Source of the DNA: Augochlora pura
Taxonomy: Eukaryota; Arthropoda; Insecta; Hymenoptera; Halictidae
NCBI RefSeq assembly: GCF_028453695.1
Contig: NC_135782.1
Span: 1,550,001-1,614,000, forward strand
Direction: 5' to 3'
DNA length: 64,000 nucleotides
Shown: positions 51,559-60,108 of the stretch, piece by piece
How the letters are laid out: the number at the start of each line of letters is the position of its first letter
Numbering within the stretch: position 1 is the stretch's first letter
Notes under the pieces: generated by a model
Told to the model about the DNA's origin: nothing
The model's database searches: none
What the model saw: the letters and a program-made list of their open reading frames with translations, nothing else
Program-made: the position numbers and the translations under genes

Positions 51559-53815
51559 CGGTCAGCTCTCGATTCCTGGAAATAATGAATGCTGCTTCTG
51601 TTGAAAATCTCCGGCCGTTTCGCTCAATTTTTACCCCACTTGACGCGCGCGCCCGCAAGTTCTTCGCCGCTTTATAACTCTCCCGTTTCAATCGACCAGA
51701 CGGAAAACAGAGAGAGTCGCCCTTGGTGCACCTACGAACCCCCCCTTCGATCGAAGCCGCATAATTGATCCCAGTTGAGAACGAATTATCTGAAAAATAT
51801 AGGCTCGTTGAACTCTATGTGATGCGCGACGCATCGTGAATTGGCCTGGTTTATGTAAGAAAGGGTTGTGAATCTGTTTGAGGAAGCCTCGCAGATTTGT
51901 AGAATAGTCGAAAATTTTTTAGGCGATTGGAGAAAGAAATTATTGTAATTGATGAAAGGTGTTCTTGCTCGTAATTCATATAATAGTTACACTTTTAACA
52001 ACATTTTAAATTTGAGCTTTCGTGGTACTTGTGAAAATAATTTTAGAACCTGTTTAATTTTATAACAATTTTAATACCGCCTTAGAGTCGCCATTCAAAT
52101 GCAAAGGGTTAACTGAAGAAAGGAACAAACAAACGCAGTACCTCCAGTTTGAGGGTACAGTCCATCATCCATACTTGGAACCTAAAACAATTCGAGCTAA
52201 AAAAGATGAATTTAAAATTCAATAGTCCTGTATAGCCCGAAAAATGTACTATACTCGTCCACGTAACAGTAAACTAAAGAATACCGTCGAGGATCGCCCG
52301 TTATACATTGTCCGAATGTTGGCAGTGTCAGAATCGAATCGCGGAAAGAAAAAGAATTACGTGAGAATCCGGGGCTGGCTGGGCTGGTGGCAGTCCGAGA
52401 AGAAAAGATTAAGCGTGTGTGCGCGCGCGCCGTCCTTGGAAATCGAGGATCAAAAGGAGCACCGTTATCCCCGAGTCCTCATCCCACCCGGATGTTCATT
52501 TCGATTTTTTCTTTTTTTTTGTTTTAGGGTCAAGCGGTGGTCCAGCTGGCCAAGACGGTGAACGACGTGACTATTTTCGGTGTGTGCAGTAAATCGAAAC
52601 ACGAGTCCCTGAAAACGGCCGGCACTATTGACCATCTACTGGAACGTGGCACGGACTACAGCAGCGAAGTTAGAAAGTACGTAAAACGAATTCTCTTTTC
52701 TCTCTCGAAGAGAGGCGTAATTTTATCGGTGTCCCTCTTAACCGGCCACGAGCTATATAAGATGTTGACTTTGATTTTGTCGCAGGATCTCTCCGGAGGG
52801 TGTGGACATAGTCCTCGATTGCCTGTGCGGCGAGGAGTGCAACAAGGGGTACGCGCTGCTCAAGCCTATGGGGAAATACATCCTTTATGGGTCCAGCAAC
52901 GTGGTCACCGGAGAAATGAAGAGCTTCTTCTCGGCGGCGCGATCAGTACGTGATCTAATCCCTACCCACCCACCCCACCCTCGTTAACTTTGCCTCGATC
53001 GCCTTTACTGGATGGCAGTCCTCCGAGCTGGACATTCACTTCTGATCGACAGAGGATGCTTGTTACACGTTCAGGATTTTTATTCTTAGAGTTTACAAAT
53101 AATCTTAGCTAGCCAAATATCATTAGGAATAAATCTGACAAGCGCTAGAATTATATAGAATATTTTACTTAATAAAATAACATAGATATTATAATGTGAC
53201 CAAAGCAAGCGAAGCACTGTTTAGAATTTATCAAATGACAAAGATTTAAAAATTAATTTCACCCTTAAACGTAACTATGATATGACTAATCTTCTCAAAC
53301 ATGGTCGACGCTAAAACATACCCTCCTTAATTGATTATGAAAAGTATTTCAATGTTATTAAGAGGATTTGTTTTTTCCAGTGGTGGCAAGTCGACAAAGT
53401 GTCGCCGATAAAGCTGTTCGAGGAGAACAAGACGCTGTCCGGATTGAATCTCCGTCATCTGATGTACAAACACGGCAGCCAGGAGTTCGTGCGGCAATCG
53501 GTGGAGCAAGTGTTCACCATGTGGAGCGAGGGTAAGATCAAGCCGGTAATAGATTCGACGTGGGCATTAGAGGACGTGCCGGAAGCGATGCAGAAGATGC
53601 ACGATCGCAAGAACATCGGCAAGATCGTGTTGGACCCGGGCCTCGAGCCGAAACCGAAACCGGCGACGCCGGCCAAGGGAAAAGCGAAAGACAAGAAGTC
53701 GGCCAATCAGGACGAGAAGAAGGCGCCCAGCGTGGAGTCGGAGGACGGAGAGAAGAAAAAAGAACCCGAATTGACAAACGGAACGTCTGAAGACAAATCC
53801 GATAGCGGTAAATAA
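12511..53815 (+). CDS. vat1: Synaptic vesicle membrane protein VAT-1 homologue
   Basis: Member of the zinc-free MDR/quinone-oxidoreductase superfamily; vertebrate VAT-1 is found on synaptic vesicles and mitochondria. Six coding exons: 12511-12815, 39360-39489, 44024-44239, 52528-52676, 52786-52945 and 53381-53815. Phases are 2, 0, 0, 2, 0 and the total is 464 residues. Residues 1-66 are a low-complexity K/E/P-rich tail absent from the MDR core. The core begins MRAIVLNGFGGLKSVK and includes CGLSFQDLMARQGALD, VGDRVVAF, MNYTVAYILLFKLANL, the nucleotide-binding AGGGVGQAVVQLAK (residues about 213-226, split by intron 3), FGVCSKSKHESLK, GVDIVLDCLCG, LLKPMGKYILYGSSN, WWQVDKVSPIKL and GKIKPVIDSTW, ending NIGKIVLDPG. 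A second lysine/glutamate-rich tail covers residues about 408-464. Introns are 26.5 kb, 4.5 kb, 8.3 kb, 109 bp and 435 bp. The last exon may be spliced further, giving another C-terminus. Confidence 0.95.
13981..14009. repeat. CT microsatellite
   Basis: Near-perfect (CT)n run within VAT-1 intron 1. Confidence 0.9.
18078..18257. repeat. AT-rich minisatellite, 20-bp period
   Basis: About nine diverged units of the form CCAGTATTAATACATTATTA, spaced exactly 20 bp apart over most of the array. Each unit ends in ATTATTA. Confidence 0.85.
18990..19003. promoter_or_regulatory. X-box-like site in intron 1
   Basis: GGTGCCAGGGCAAC differs by one base from the inverted-repeat X-box form GTTGCCAGGGCAAC found in intron 3. 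Candidate RFX site only. Confidence 0.3.
19195..19305. repeat. Degenerate AAATAAATAGGYGAATAA tandem
   Basis: About three units of roughly 32 bp, each containing AAATAAATAGGCGAATAA or AAATAAATAGGTGAATAA followed by a TAGATAA- or CAGATAA-like tail. Confidence 0.7.
19648..19677. repeat. CT microsatellite
   Basis: (TC)n run with one GC interruption near its end, in VAT-1 intron 1. Confidence 0.9.
19913..20335. repeat. Degenerate tandem repeat, about 161-bp unit
   Basis: Three successive blocks begin with CGTGACGA (near 19918, 20079 and 20241). They then share TTAATTA-type text, a TAGTG or TACAGTGTCTCT segment, a GACAGT segment, AAGAAGCTGTT and GGTATCTT in the same order. The spacing between blocks is about 161 bp and the third block is incomplete. 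Confidence 0.65.
21788..21832. repeat. GGT/GAT trinucleotide run
   Basis: GATGATGGTGGTGGTGGTGG and a following GGCGGTGGTGGTGGGGG stretch; a simple repeat. A comparable GGT run lies near 18613-18640. Confidence 0.8.
24466..24605. repeat. Degenerate TCCTTCGAAGGACCAGG tandem
   Basis: Five to six units of about 24-30 bp, each with CTTCGAAGGA or a close variant followed by a CCAGGT/CCAAGT-like tail and AAAA. The unit core is palindromic (TTCGAA). Confidence 0.6.
27911..28228. mobile_element. Short element with TATACAGGGTG inverted ends
   Basis: TATACAGGGTG occurs at 27911-27921 and 27939-27949, and its exact reverse complement CACCCTGTATA at 28218-28228. This encloses about 290-318 bp with no coding region. 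Identical 11-bp ends in opposite orientation suggest a non-autonomous DNA element. The doubled left end may be a nested insertion or a local duplication. Confidence 0.5.
28687..28716. mobile_element. Solo right end of a TTAA-type element
   Basis: CCAACTCGTTATTGCAG followed by a GTAAAGGGTTAA ending shares 17 identical bases and the AAGGGTTAA-type terminus with the right end of the element at 46347-46523. No matching left end was found upstream, so this is probably a truncated copy. Confidence 0.45.
28883..28890 (+). promoter_or_regulatory. TATA-box-like motif in intron 1
   Basis: TATATAAA followed by G within a CpG-rich block of VAT-1 intron 1. The match to the consensus is good but no transcript can be inferred from sequence alone. 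Confidence 0.2.
29608..29712. repeat. 24-bp minisatellite
   Basis: Four consecutive 24-bp units of the type AGGATATTGTCTATAATACTGTGT with scattered substitutions. Confidence 0.75.
30564..30622. repeat. ATT trinucleotide microsatellite
   Basis: Uninterrupted run of about 18 ATT units, with a CATT at the end; it translates into a spurious poly-isoleucine tract. Confidence 0.95.
30954..31290. repeat. Left copy of gap-flanking duplication
   Basis: The sequence from ACTTTTTCCGTTC through a C15 run to a CT microsatellite is repeated from 31391 onward. Only one substitution was found up to the CT tract (C15 here against CTC13 there). The copy runs directly into the N gap. Confidence 0.9.
31291..31390. 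other. Assembly gap (100 N)
   Basis: Exactly 100 undetermined bases, the usual placeholder for a gap of unknown size, placed inside a CT microsatellite. Confidence 0.98.
31391..31742. repeat. Right copy of gap-flanking duplication
   Basis: Near-identical second copy of 30954-31290, starting at the first base after the gap and ending in a longer, complete CT run (about 31698-31742). It probably represents the same genomic segment assembled twice. Confidence 0.9.
32115..32505. repeat. Degenerate tandem of TTATAATTTAATYAC units
   Basis: At least ten diverged units of about 30-35 bp, recurring as (G)TTATAATTTAATCAC followed by CTTACAGC or a variant and a CG-containing link. AT-rich and non-coding. 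Confidence 0.65.
35141..35400. repeat. 20-bp minisatellite (GGTCGACGATTTTTCTAAAR)
   Basis: Thirteen head-to-tail units of exactly 20 bp, CTAAARGGTCGACGATTTTT. Units differ mainly at one A/G position and one carries AATGATTTTT. Degenerate units flank both sides. Each unit has a T5 tract and a GTCGAC palindrome. Confidence 0.95.
35703..35840. repeat. 24-25-bp tandem (GTACTATCGTCGTTAAGATAYTCA)
   Basis: Five to six units of the type GGTACAATCGTCGTTAAGATACTC with substitutions and one shortened unit. Confidence 0.7.
36639..36646 (+). promoter_or_regulatory. TATA-box-like motif in intron 1
   Basis: TATAAATA directly downstream of a run of GTTCGCTC-like 8-bp repeats in a CpG-rich block. It could mark an internal promoter; no coding start is evident nearby. 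Confidence 0.2.
37350..37750. repeat. About 20-bp minisatellite (AGGTCAGYGATTTTTTCCCG)
   Basis: About nineteen units, 19-22 bp each, of AGGTCAGTGATTTTTTCCCG with variation in T-tract length (T5-T8). It shares the GGTC-(2 nt)-YGATTTTT core and period with the array at 35141-35400. Confidence 0.93.
39602..39676. repeat. CT / CTAT microsatellite
   Basis: (CT)n of about 40 bp followed by imperfect TTTCTCTC and (CTAT)n units. Confidence 0.92.
39970..40161. repeat. 20-bp minisatellite (RGTCCTACGATTTTTTTACA)
   Basis: Nine to ten units of exactly 20 bp, RGTCCTAYRATTTTTTTACA. The core GGTC-(3 nt)-CGATTTTT resembles the two arrays in intron 1. Confidence 0.93.
41978..42013. repeat. GA microsatellite
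   Basis: Uninterrupted (GA)n run in VAT-1 intron 2. Confidence 0.92.
44457..44492. mobile_element. Solo left end of a TTAA-type element
   Basis: TTAACCCTTTGCACTCGAAG and the following GCTTTAACT text resemble the left end of the element at 49344 (TTAACCCTTTGCTGTCGAGG...TTTTAACT). No partner right end is seen within 1 kb, so it looks truncated. Confidence 0.4.
46347..46523. mobile_element. piggyBac-like MITE candidate (177 bp)
   Basis: Bounded by TTAA on both sides. Inside, the left end reads CCCCTTTGCACTG and the reverse complement of the right end CCCCTTGCACTG, identical apart from one T. No coding capacity. Its right end is shared with 28687-28716. Confidence 0.65.
47520..48150. promoter_or_regulatory. 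GA-rich plus CpG-rich block with X-box
   Basis: About 250 bp of almost pure purine (GAGA repeats, 47550-47800) runs into a CpG-rich block with a GGT run and the X-box at 47887-47900, and ends at a CT-rich stretch followed by an ATG at 48120. GAGA tracts can bind GAGA-type factors, so this may be an intronic enhancer or internal promoter. This is inference only. Confidence 0.3.
47887..47900. promoter_or_regulatory. X-box (RFX-type) palindrome
   Basis: GTTGCCAGGGCAAC carries both RFX half-sites (GTTGCC and GGCAAC) with a 2-bp spacer, an excellent match to the X-box consensus. Confidence 0.5.
49344..49655. mobile_element. piggyBac-like MITE candidate (312 bp)
   Basis: TTAA-bounded. The left end reads TTAACCCTTTGCTGTCGAGG and the reverse complement of the right end TTAACCCTTTGCGGTCGAGT, 18 of 20 identical. 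The AT-rich interior has no coding region. Best preserved of the TTAA elements in the window. Confidence 0.7.
51516..51556. repeat. GA microsatellite
   Basis: Uninterrupted (AG)n run of about 40 bp in VAT-1 intron 3. Confidence 0.92.
52109..52112. other. TTAA at a solo GCAAAGGGTTAA terminus
   Basis: GCAAAGGGTTAA at 52101-52112 matches the right terminus of the TTAA-type elements, but no left end lies within reach. It may be the remnant of an older insertion. Confidence 0.3.
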
Positions 53816-54069
53816 TTGAACAATCTCACGCGTCCGTGGTGTGCATAAGCGGAATCAACGCGTTCAGGATAAAGGCGACACCGAACGATTTCTATTGCAA
53901 ATAAGCCGAAAGGTTTCCCTCGGTGATTACTTTAATACTAGAGAAATCTAACTTCAATAATACTAAATAATTTCGCTTTGTACGCCATGGTATCCTGAAA
54001 GCGTCGAGACATGCTCTGCGAATTCTGAATTCTGTTCTCCAACCACTAATAGTTTCTATTTCTTTTTAG

Positions 54070-54095
54070 ATTCGAAAGAAAAAGAATCGAGCTGA
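54070..54095 (+). CDS. vat1: Possible alternative last coding exon of VAT-1
   Basis: Exon 6 can be cut at GCG|GTAAAT (donor 53809-53810), four bases before the stop codon. A strong acceptor, a pyrimidine tract ending TTTTTAG at 54069, then opens a 26-nt exon that completes a GAT codon and reads DSKEKESS before TGA at 54093-54095. The predicted protein ends ...DKSDSDSKEKESS instead of ...DKSDSGK. The frame closes exactly and the added residues continue the charged tail. Confidence 0.45.
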
Positions 54096-54127
54096 ATTAG
54101 CGGCACTAGCTAATTCTATTACGCGTA

Positions 54128-54187
54128 TATATATATACATATAAATATATATATATATATAAATATATATATATCTATATATATAAG
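54128..54187. repeat. TA microsatellite
   Basis: Imperfect (TA)n of about 60 bp with ACAT and AAAT interruptions, just past the alternative VAT-1 exon. Confidence 0.9.
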
Positions 54188-54534
54188 AAAAAGCAAAACC
54201 GATATCCCATGAAGATCAAGAATTTCCAGAATAAAATATTACTTCATTATTAAACGATCAACTACAGCTTTGTTGCTGCACGTGGAAACTGAACACATTC
54301 GATCCAGCAATTGATTCAGCAGCGATCTCCGCAGAATCGTACGCAGATGATTGAACTTTGAACTTCTTCTCGAATATTAAAAAGACAAACAGAAGAATCG
54401 AGCTTCAAGAATTTGCCTGGTTTCATCGAAGATGTCTAGCTCGGCTGTCGATTTCGAGTCGGTGAAACAAGACTCGCTTCAACCCGGGAATCATCTGCAT
54501 GACTCTGTTCTCCCTTCCGTCTGTTTTTGCGCTA

Positions 54535-54604
54535 AGAGAGAGAGAGAGAGAGAGAAAGAAAGAGAGAGAGAGAGAAAGAGTAAGAAAGATAGAGTGAGAG
54601 AGAA
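54535..54604. repeat. GA-rich microsatellite
   Basis: (GA)n with AAAG and TAAG interruptions, in the VAT-1 3' flank. Confidence 0.88.
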
Positions 54605-57600
54605 TCGTTAGAGTGAAAGTGGTGCATAGGAGAAAAGAAAGAAAATTACAAAAAAAATGATGATGATGATAAAGAAAGAAGAAGAAAAAAAAGTAACAAT
54701 CATATTGACCCTCTAATGATCAAGGGGGAGACAAACGACAACCAAATAACAAATATCAATTTCGACGCGGTCCACAAGTAGTTTGCAGAATATAAAAGAA
54801 CTATTACTTTTTATTTTTACACACTGACCAAAATGATAAATTGATTTTCACGTAAGAATAAAATAACATTGTTGGACGCCCGGATTCGTTGGACCGGCTT
54901 TGACAAAACTAGTAGTCGCTCTCTTCTTTCGATCGTGTCTTTTGAATGCTTTTTTCTACCAAACTTGACTGTGTGTTTCGTACTTTATCGAAAACCGTTC
55001 ACAGAAAATCGCAATCTTTCCAAAAGACCGCCCAACGATTCTGCGGTGGCCAACAAACATTGCTACTTTTATCTACTCGCATCGACTACTATTCTACTGC
55101 GATACATATATATCCAGCAACATTTTACACTACTATAATAGTACCATTTATTGTAATTTAATAGAGTATAATAATCTAATCGAGGCCTGACGGTGGGAAT
55201 CGCGTGAAACGAATAGAGTAAAACCCGCCCGAAAGCCGATTGGATCTAAAGCGACTGTGTGTTACTTTTTTTTTTGTTTTCTTTTATTTTTTAAATATGT
55301 ACGTCTACTTTGTACGAAGAATATTTTTACTCCGATATTTTATTATCCGAATATTGCCGCGGTACGATGCTCTTTACAGCTTGAAAGTTTTGACAACAAT
55401 CAAGCCACGGGAATAACACAGTGCTAGTTATACTAATGTTCGCTCTTGAACTTATGTAGAATGTCCCAACTGCCCTGTTTTTCCCGTCAACAGGCGGGAA
55501 TTATAAAAATGAGAATGTCGATATAACATTTGCAACGATTTACCAACGACGACTTGATTCTCATCTCGATTTCTAGCATCCGAAAAAAGTAGACCTAGTT
55601 TTTTTATTCACCGACCAACCTTGTTTTTTACTCCACTTATACTATCCGAAAGCTGCATTTAATCGTTCCTTTTTTTTATCTTTTTTTAAAGCATGTATTC
55701 GCTAACGGTAAAAGAAGACACAAATGTATTTGAGTTTCTGTGAAGTCGAGTATCTGTATTTTTTAACACGTACGTACATGTGATGCCATTTTGTAATCGA
55801 CTTTTTTAACATATGAGCTTTTGATGAGTGGGATATTTGAACGATTGCATGTGTGATTACAAGTTTAGCGCAATTGATTTGTTGAATCGGAACGAACGGA
55901 TGTTCGAATGGTGTTGAAAGAGATAATGATTAATGGTCTCGTTGTCTCGTCGGGGAACGCTGAGAATACTCGAGATTATACGTCGAACGACAGAAATATT
56001 AAGAGAGGGAGAGAGAGAGAGAAAGAGAGAAGATGATGATGACGATGAAATGAATTGAAAAATAGCTCCGGAAAAGAGCGCGTTGATGCAGAGTGAAATG
56101 CATATCTCTCCGAAACGGTTGGAACAATTTTTATGTAGCTCGATTCTGTTAGAATTTGATACTAGTTCTGTATTACCGATAATATCTATATTATAAAAGA
56201 TTAAACAAGAGAAGTTGCTGACGAGGGGAAGAGAGAGAGAGAAGGGGGGGAGGAGCTATACATATTATATATATAAATATAAATAAATGAGTAAATAATT
56301 AAAGTAAGCCGATGACGCGCGCTCTTCCGCGGCTCGTTGTTATCGACGCGACGAAAAAATGATGTAAGGACTATAAGAATTATTGACTATTAACTATTAC
56401 TACTGCCGTATCGAATCTCTCAGTCCAACGGGTGCCGTTAACGCGCGCCCGTAAACTCACGACGAACGTAATATATCAGTCTGCGTAAACGGAAACGACG
56501 AGTAGATGAAGAAAGAAAACAAAGTGGGAAAATAGATAAAGGCTCGCGGAGAGAAATGGTTGAATGTGGATCTGCATATTTTAAGACATCTTTTGAGCAC
56601 TTGTGAGAGAGAAAGAGAGAGAGAGAGAGAGTACTGATCTGAGATGAAAGAGTTGAACGGGACGGTTAATATCCTTCAGCGAGAGAACATGGTACACACT
56701 TTTATTCACATATGTGCGACGATACACATCATACTGTATATTTTATGTAAGGCTTTAAATGTTTCATCAAATAACTCTATTATATTATAATATATCTATA
56801 TATTTGTATCGATCGTTTTCCCTATCCTGGTCATTCGTTTAGGTCCGAAAAAAATTGTAGCGGTGTGTCTGTAATTAATACCCGGTGTACCAAAGAGGTT
56901 CATAAGACTCCTTTGAATATCAGTTTTGGTCGCTGCTAGACGTCTAGAATGACCGTTTACGATCTACGATGATATTTCTCATATTGAACCATAAATGCCA
57001 GGGTGTTCATGCTGTTATTCGTGAAATTCTTAAAAATCGTTCTTGAAAATGAATGGCTAAAAGAAAATGGCAAAGCTTTTGCAAAGTAGCCGACAGCCGT
57101 TTAGCGTAGACGGCCTTTTCGATTCTGCCAGTCGTTCGCAAGAAGAATTATACCAATATGAACATTCTGTACCCGCAATTTAAAAGATTGTATAGTGTTT
57201 TCTATATCGTGTTAATGGAATTAGATAATGAGACTGTGAACAAGACTGCTTTGAATCAATCGTGTAACGGCTAGGCCTAGCAAGTCATTAAAGTGTAATT
57301 CAATTATCCCATTGGAACGTTCGACCGGCCGGGTCTTAGTTACAGACTTCTTTTCAAGCCTATGCCCCCTTAGTCTTGTTCGGAGTTATTCATGCACCGT
57401 TTACTGTACCGATATCTACCATATCTCTGTCGAACTTTACAACTTGTTCTCTGTCTTTGGAAACCAAGAAGGCTGAAGCATTTCAGTACTTATTTGTTGA
57501 GTCTTTAAAAGGGACACAATCGAAACGAGATAAAGCGAATAGAGTTCCAGAGATCCGTTTATTCACTTACAACAGAACTCTTCATACCTACAGCTCAGAA

Positions 57601-60108
57601 ATGTGTATTCAAGATGATACGATTTCATATAAGTTCAATCCCGACAAGACTGCCAGATTGATGGTTTCAACTGACGGGAGACAAATGAACAGTAATAATG
57701 AATAACACATTTTTGAGCTCTCCAGCATGTCATCGCGTCACTTCAGATACAATCTAAACAAAGGCTTTACCGATAATAGGACCAATCAAATCATTCCGCT
57801 TTCTTTTTTCTTTTCTTTTTTTAACTTTCTACGTTTTTTCGTTCGTCGAGACCTGCATCGTGGGAGAACAGGACGTACAGTTTCACAACGTGATACATCA
57901 TATAATTATGTGTAAAATTGTAAAATTCGTCACGGAGGTCCGGGCGAAAGGCCACCTGTTTTCTTTAGCCACGAAAAAATACTCCTGGGACCCTCGAAGG
58001 GTGCTCGTGAAGGAAAACAAAAACAATTTTTCGCCCGTTCTCCGGAAGCTCGATATATAGATTGTATTTTTGGCTTATTATTGTAAGACTGACTATGTTG
58101 CTATATTAAAGATTGCTTCGAAAATAATCGTTGATTCTATATCTGTTCGCCTACATTATTGAATATTAAATATATCCTTAATATTGGAACTTTGGAAATC
58201 GGAGAATCGAACGAAACCAGACGGATAGAATGTTCTCTCTTTTATTATTTATTCGTATAAAGGTTATAAAACTTAAAAATATATTTAACACACGTTAAAT
58301 GCTGTTCTCTCTTGGCTAGCTTAAATATATTTTCGGACGGATTGCGCAAACGAGGAACAGCTCTTTACGATGGATAAGTTCATGAATATTTTGAACATGC
58401 ACATAAGTATATTGCTTTTGAATAAAAATTGATTCATAATCGATATTACGAATCGCTTAATTAAGAAAGTATAAGTCGTTGCTATGCGCATTCGCGGATA
58501 GATAAATTATTAGTAAACGATACTTTTTCTATCGTAAAGCGGACTTCTCCATGGACGGTATTATTAGTGTTACGTGTACCGTGATATGTACCAATGTACA
58601 ACGCTTTATTTCTTTTATTTAATTCTTTTTTGTATGATCCTATTCTATGGCATTTTTACCAAACTAAATATTAGAATAGCATTGAAAGCTTAAGTTACTT
58701 TGCGATCACGATCATTGGTACAATTATGAAGATCTGCAGCGATGCATTCTTTTCAAACTTCTTTATCTTTGTAACAATGAAATCGTTTAATTGAGACTAC
58801 AATACATTAATGTACGCTATCTTTGTTGCCAACTCAAATATCGAATCATGTGCAGATTTTCAAAATATCGGTCACGTAACACCCGGTAAGTTGTCTAAAA
58901 ACTATTATTATAGTAAGTGCTAAAATACTAAAAATAGATCTTTGATGTTCGAACAGGCAAAAATAACTACTATACAAAAGAATACATTTGTTGCCTCTGT
59001 AGAGACAAAGAACGAACGCCTCGTGACGAGGATAAACGTGGTAAAATATTAATGTTCAATGTTTCCACTAACCTACTATTTACAATTTCCCGACAAACAG
59101 CAACTTTTCTTTATCGGAATGTGTCTTTGTATTTATAAATGTTGATCGTGTTCGAGGAGCGTAGCGAAGGTACGACTTGTACAGTTGTTAATGGACGGAT
59201 GATTAACATTTGAACGTACCTTACGAATATAAAGAAATGGCAACCGATTGTTTCAGAAGGAAAAGTTGCATGAAAATGTGTAAAATATTAATAAGCCTTT
59301 ACTTACGGTCAAGAGCAATAATTTTTGTTGAAAATTAAATTTCTTCATCCAACAAGAATTACTGCCGAAGACTCAATGTTTTGCTCGATTTAAAATCTTT
59401 AAAATACAAAACTGTCGACGTTCTTTAAAATTCGATTAACGCGGATTACTATAAAATTGATTCTCTGAATTCGAATGACAATTTGTTACTGCTAAGAACA
59501 GTTTTAAGAGTTCCCTCATTTTTTTTTATGTGTCAGGCTTACAGCGAGAAATCTCGGTCTCGACTACGATTCATTTGTACTTGAGATTCTTTGCCTCCTG
59601 GAACACATTGCTCTAACTACACAACCGGTTCTCGATCGTAAAACGGTAAAAACATTTGAATAAATCCATATCCATTGACTAACAACGTTAAATTACAATA
59701 AAATATCGAATATTTCCGATAAATAGTGTATAAAAAATATCAGTTTTAGATCCCCGTAGGCTAAGAGATTCTACATTTGTGCGCTAAATATAAACGTTTC
59801 CGATATACCTAATAACAAATAGAAAATGGACGATACAGAAGTATTTCCTTTTCGCGGTTAGACCGATAGTAAAATCTTTTAAGCATTTACGATAGTTGGA
59901 ACCTCAAGAACCACTAACGCGTGTATCTGAATTTGAAGCAGACACCGATTCCAACTTTGCACCAAAGTACTTTACTCACGTTTGCTCTTTGCTTTTTATA
60001 GATTTGCGGGCGGCGTTATGGAATCGAAAGTAAAAAATAAAAAAAAGAAACATGGCATGTTGATAACGAGTAAAATGCAAGGAATGCTTCTCTGTAGGAA
60101 TTTCGTAG

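Larger units (their letters stand above)
44240..52527 (+). other. VAT-1 intron 3
   Basis: 8.3-kb intron (GTAAGT...GTTTTAG). It contains two TTAA-bounded short elements (46347-46523, 49344-49655), solo ends of the same type (44457, 52109), a CACGTG pair (44773-44824), a GA-rich then CpG-rich block (47520-48150) with an X-box, a duplicated 75-bp segment (about 50138-50262), AATTTGTCAGAATTTGTATAATTATAT repeats (about 50865-50950) and a GA microsatellite (51516-51556). No coding region is supported. Confidence 0.8.
53816..60108. other. VAT-1 3' flank and intergenic region
   Basis: 6.3 kb, clearly more AT-rich than the VAT-1 introns. It probably begins with the VAT-1 3' UTR; AATAAA motifs lie near 54230 and 54857. 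It contains a TA-type repeat (54128-54187), GA repeats (54535-54604, 56000-56030, 56228-56245, 56605-56630) and ATG repeats. Two open frames at 57376-57705 and 57860-58060 (+) have no recognisable domain. The last part should contain the 3' UTR of the minus-strand macroglobulin gene. Confidence 0.6.
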
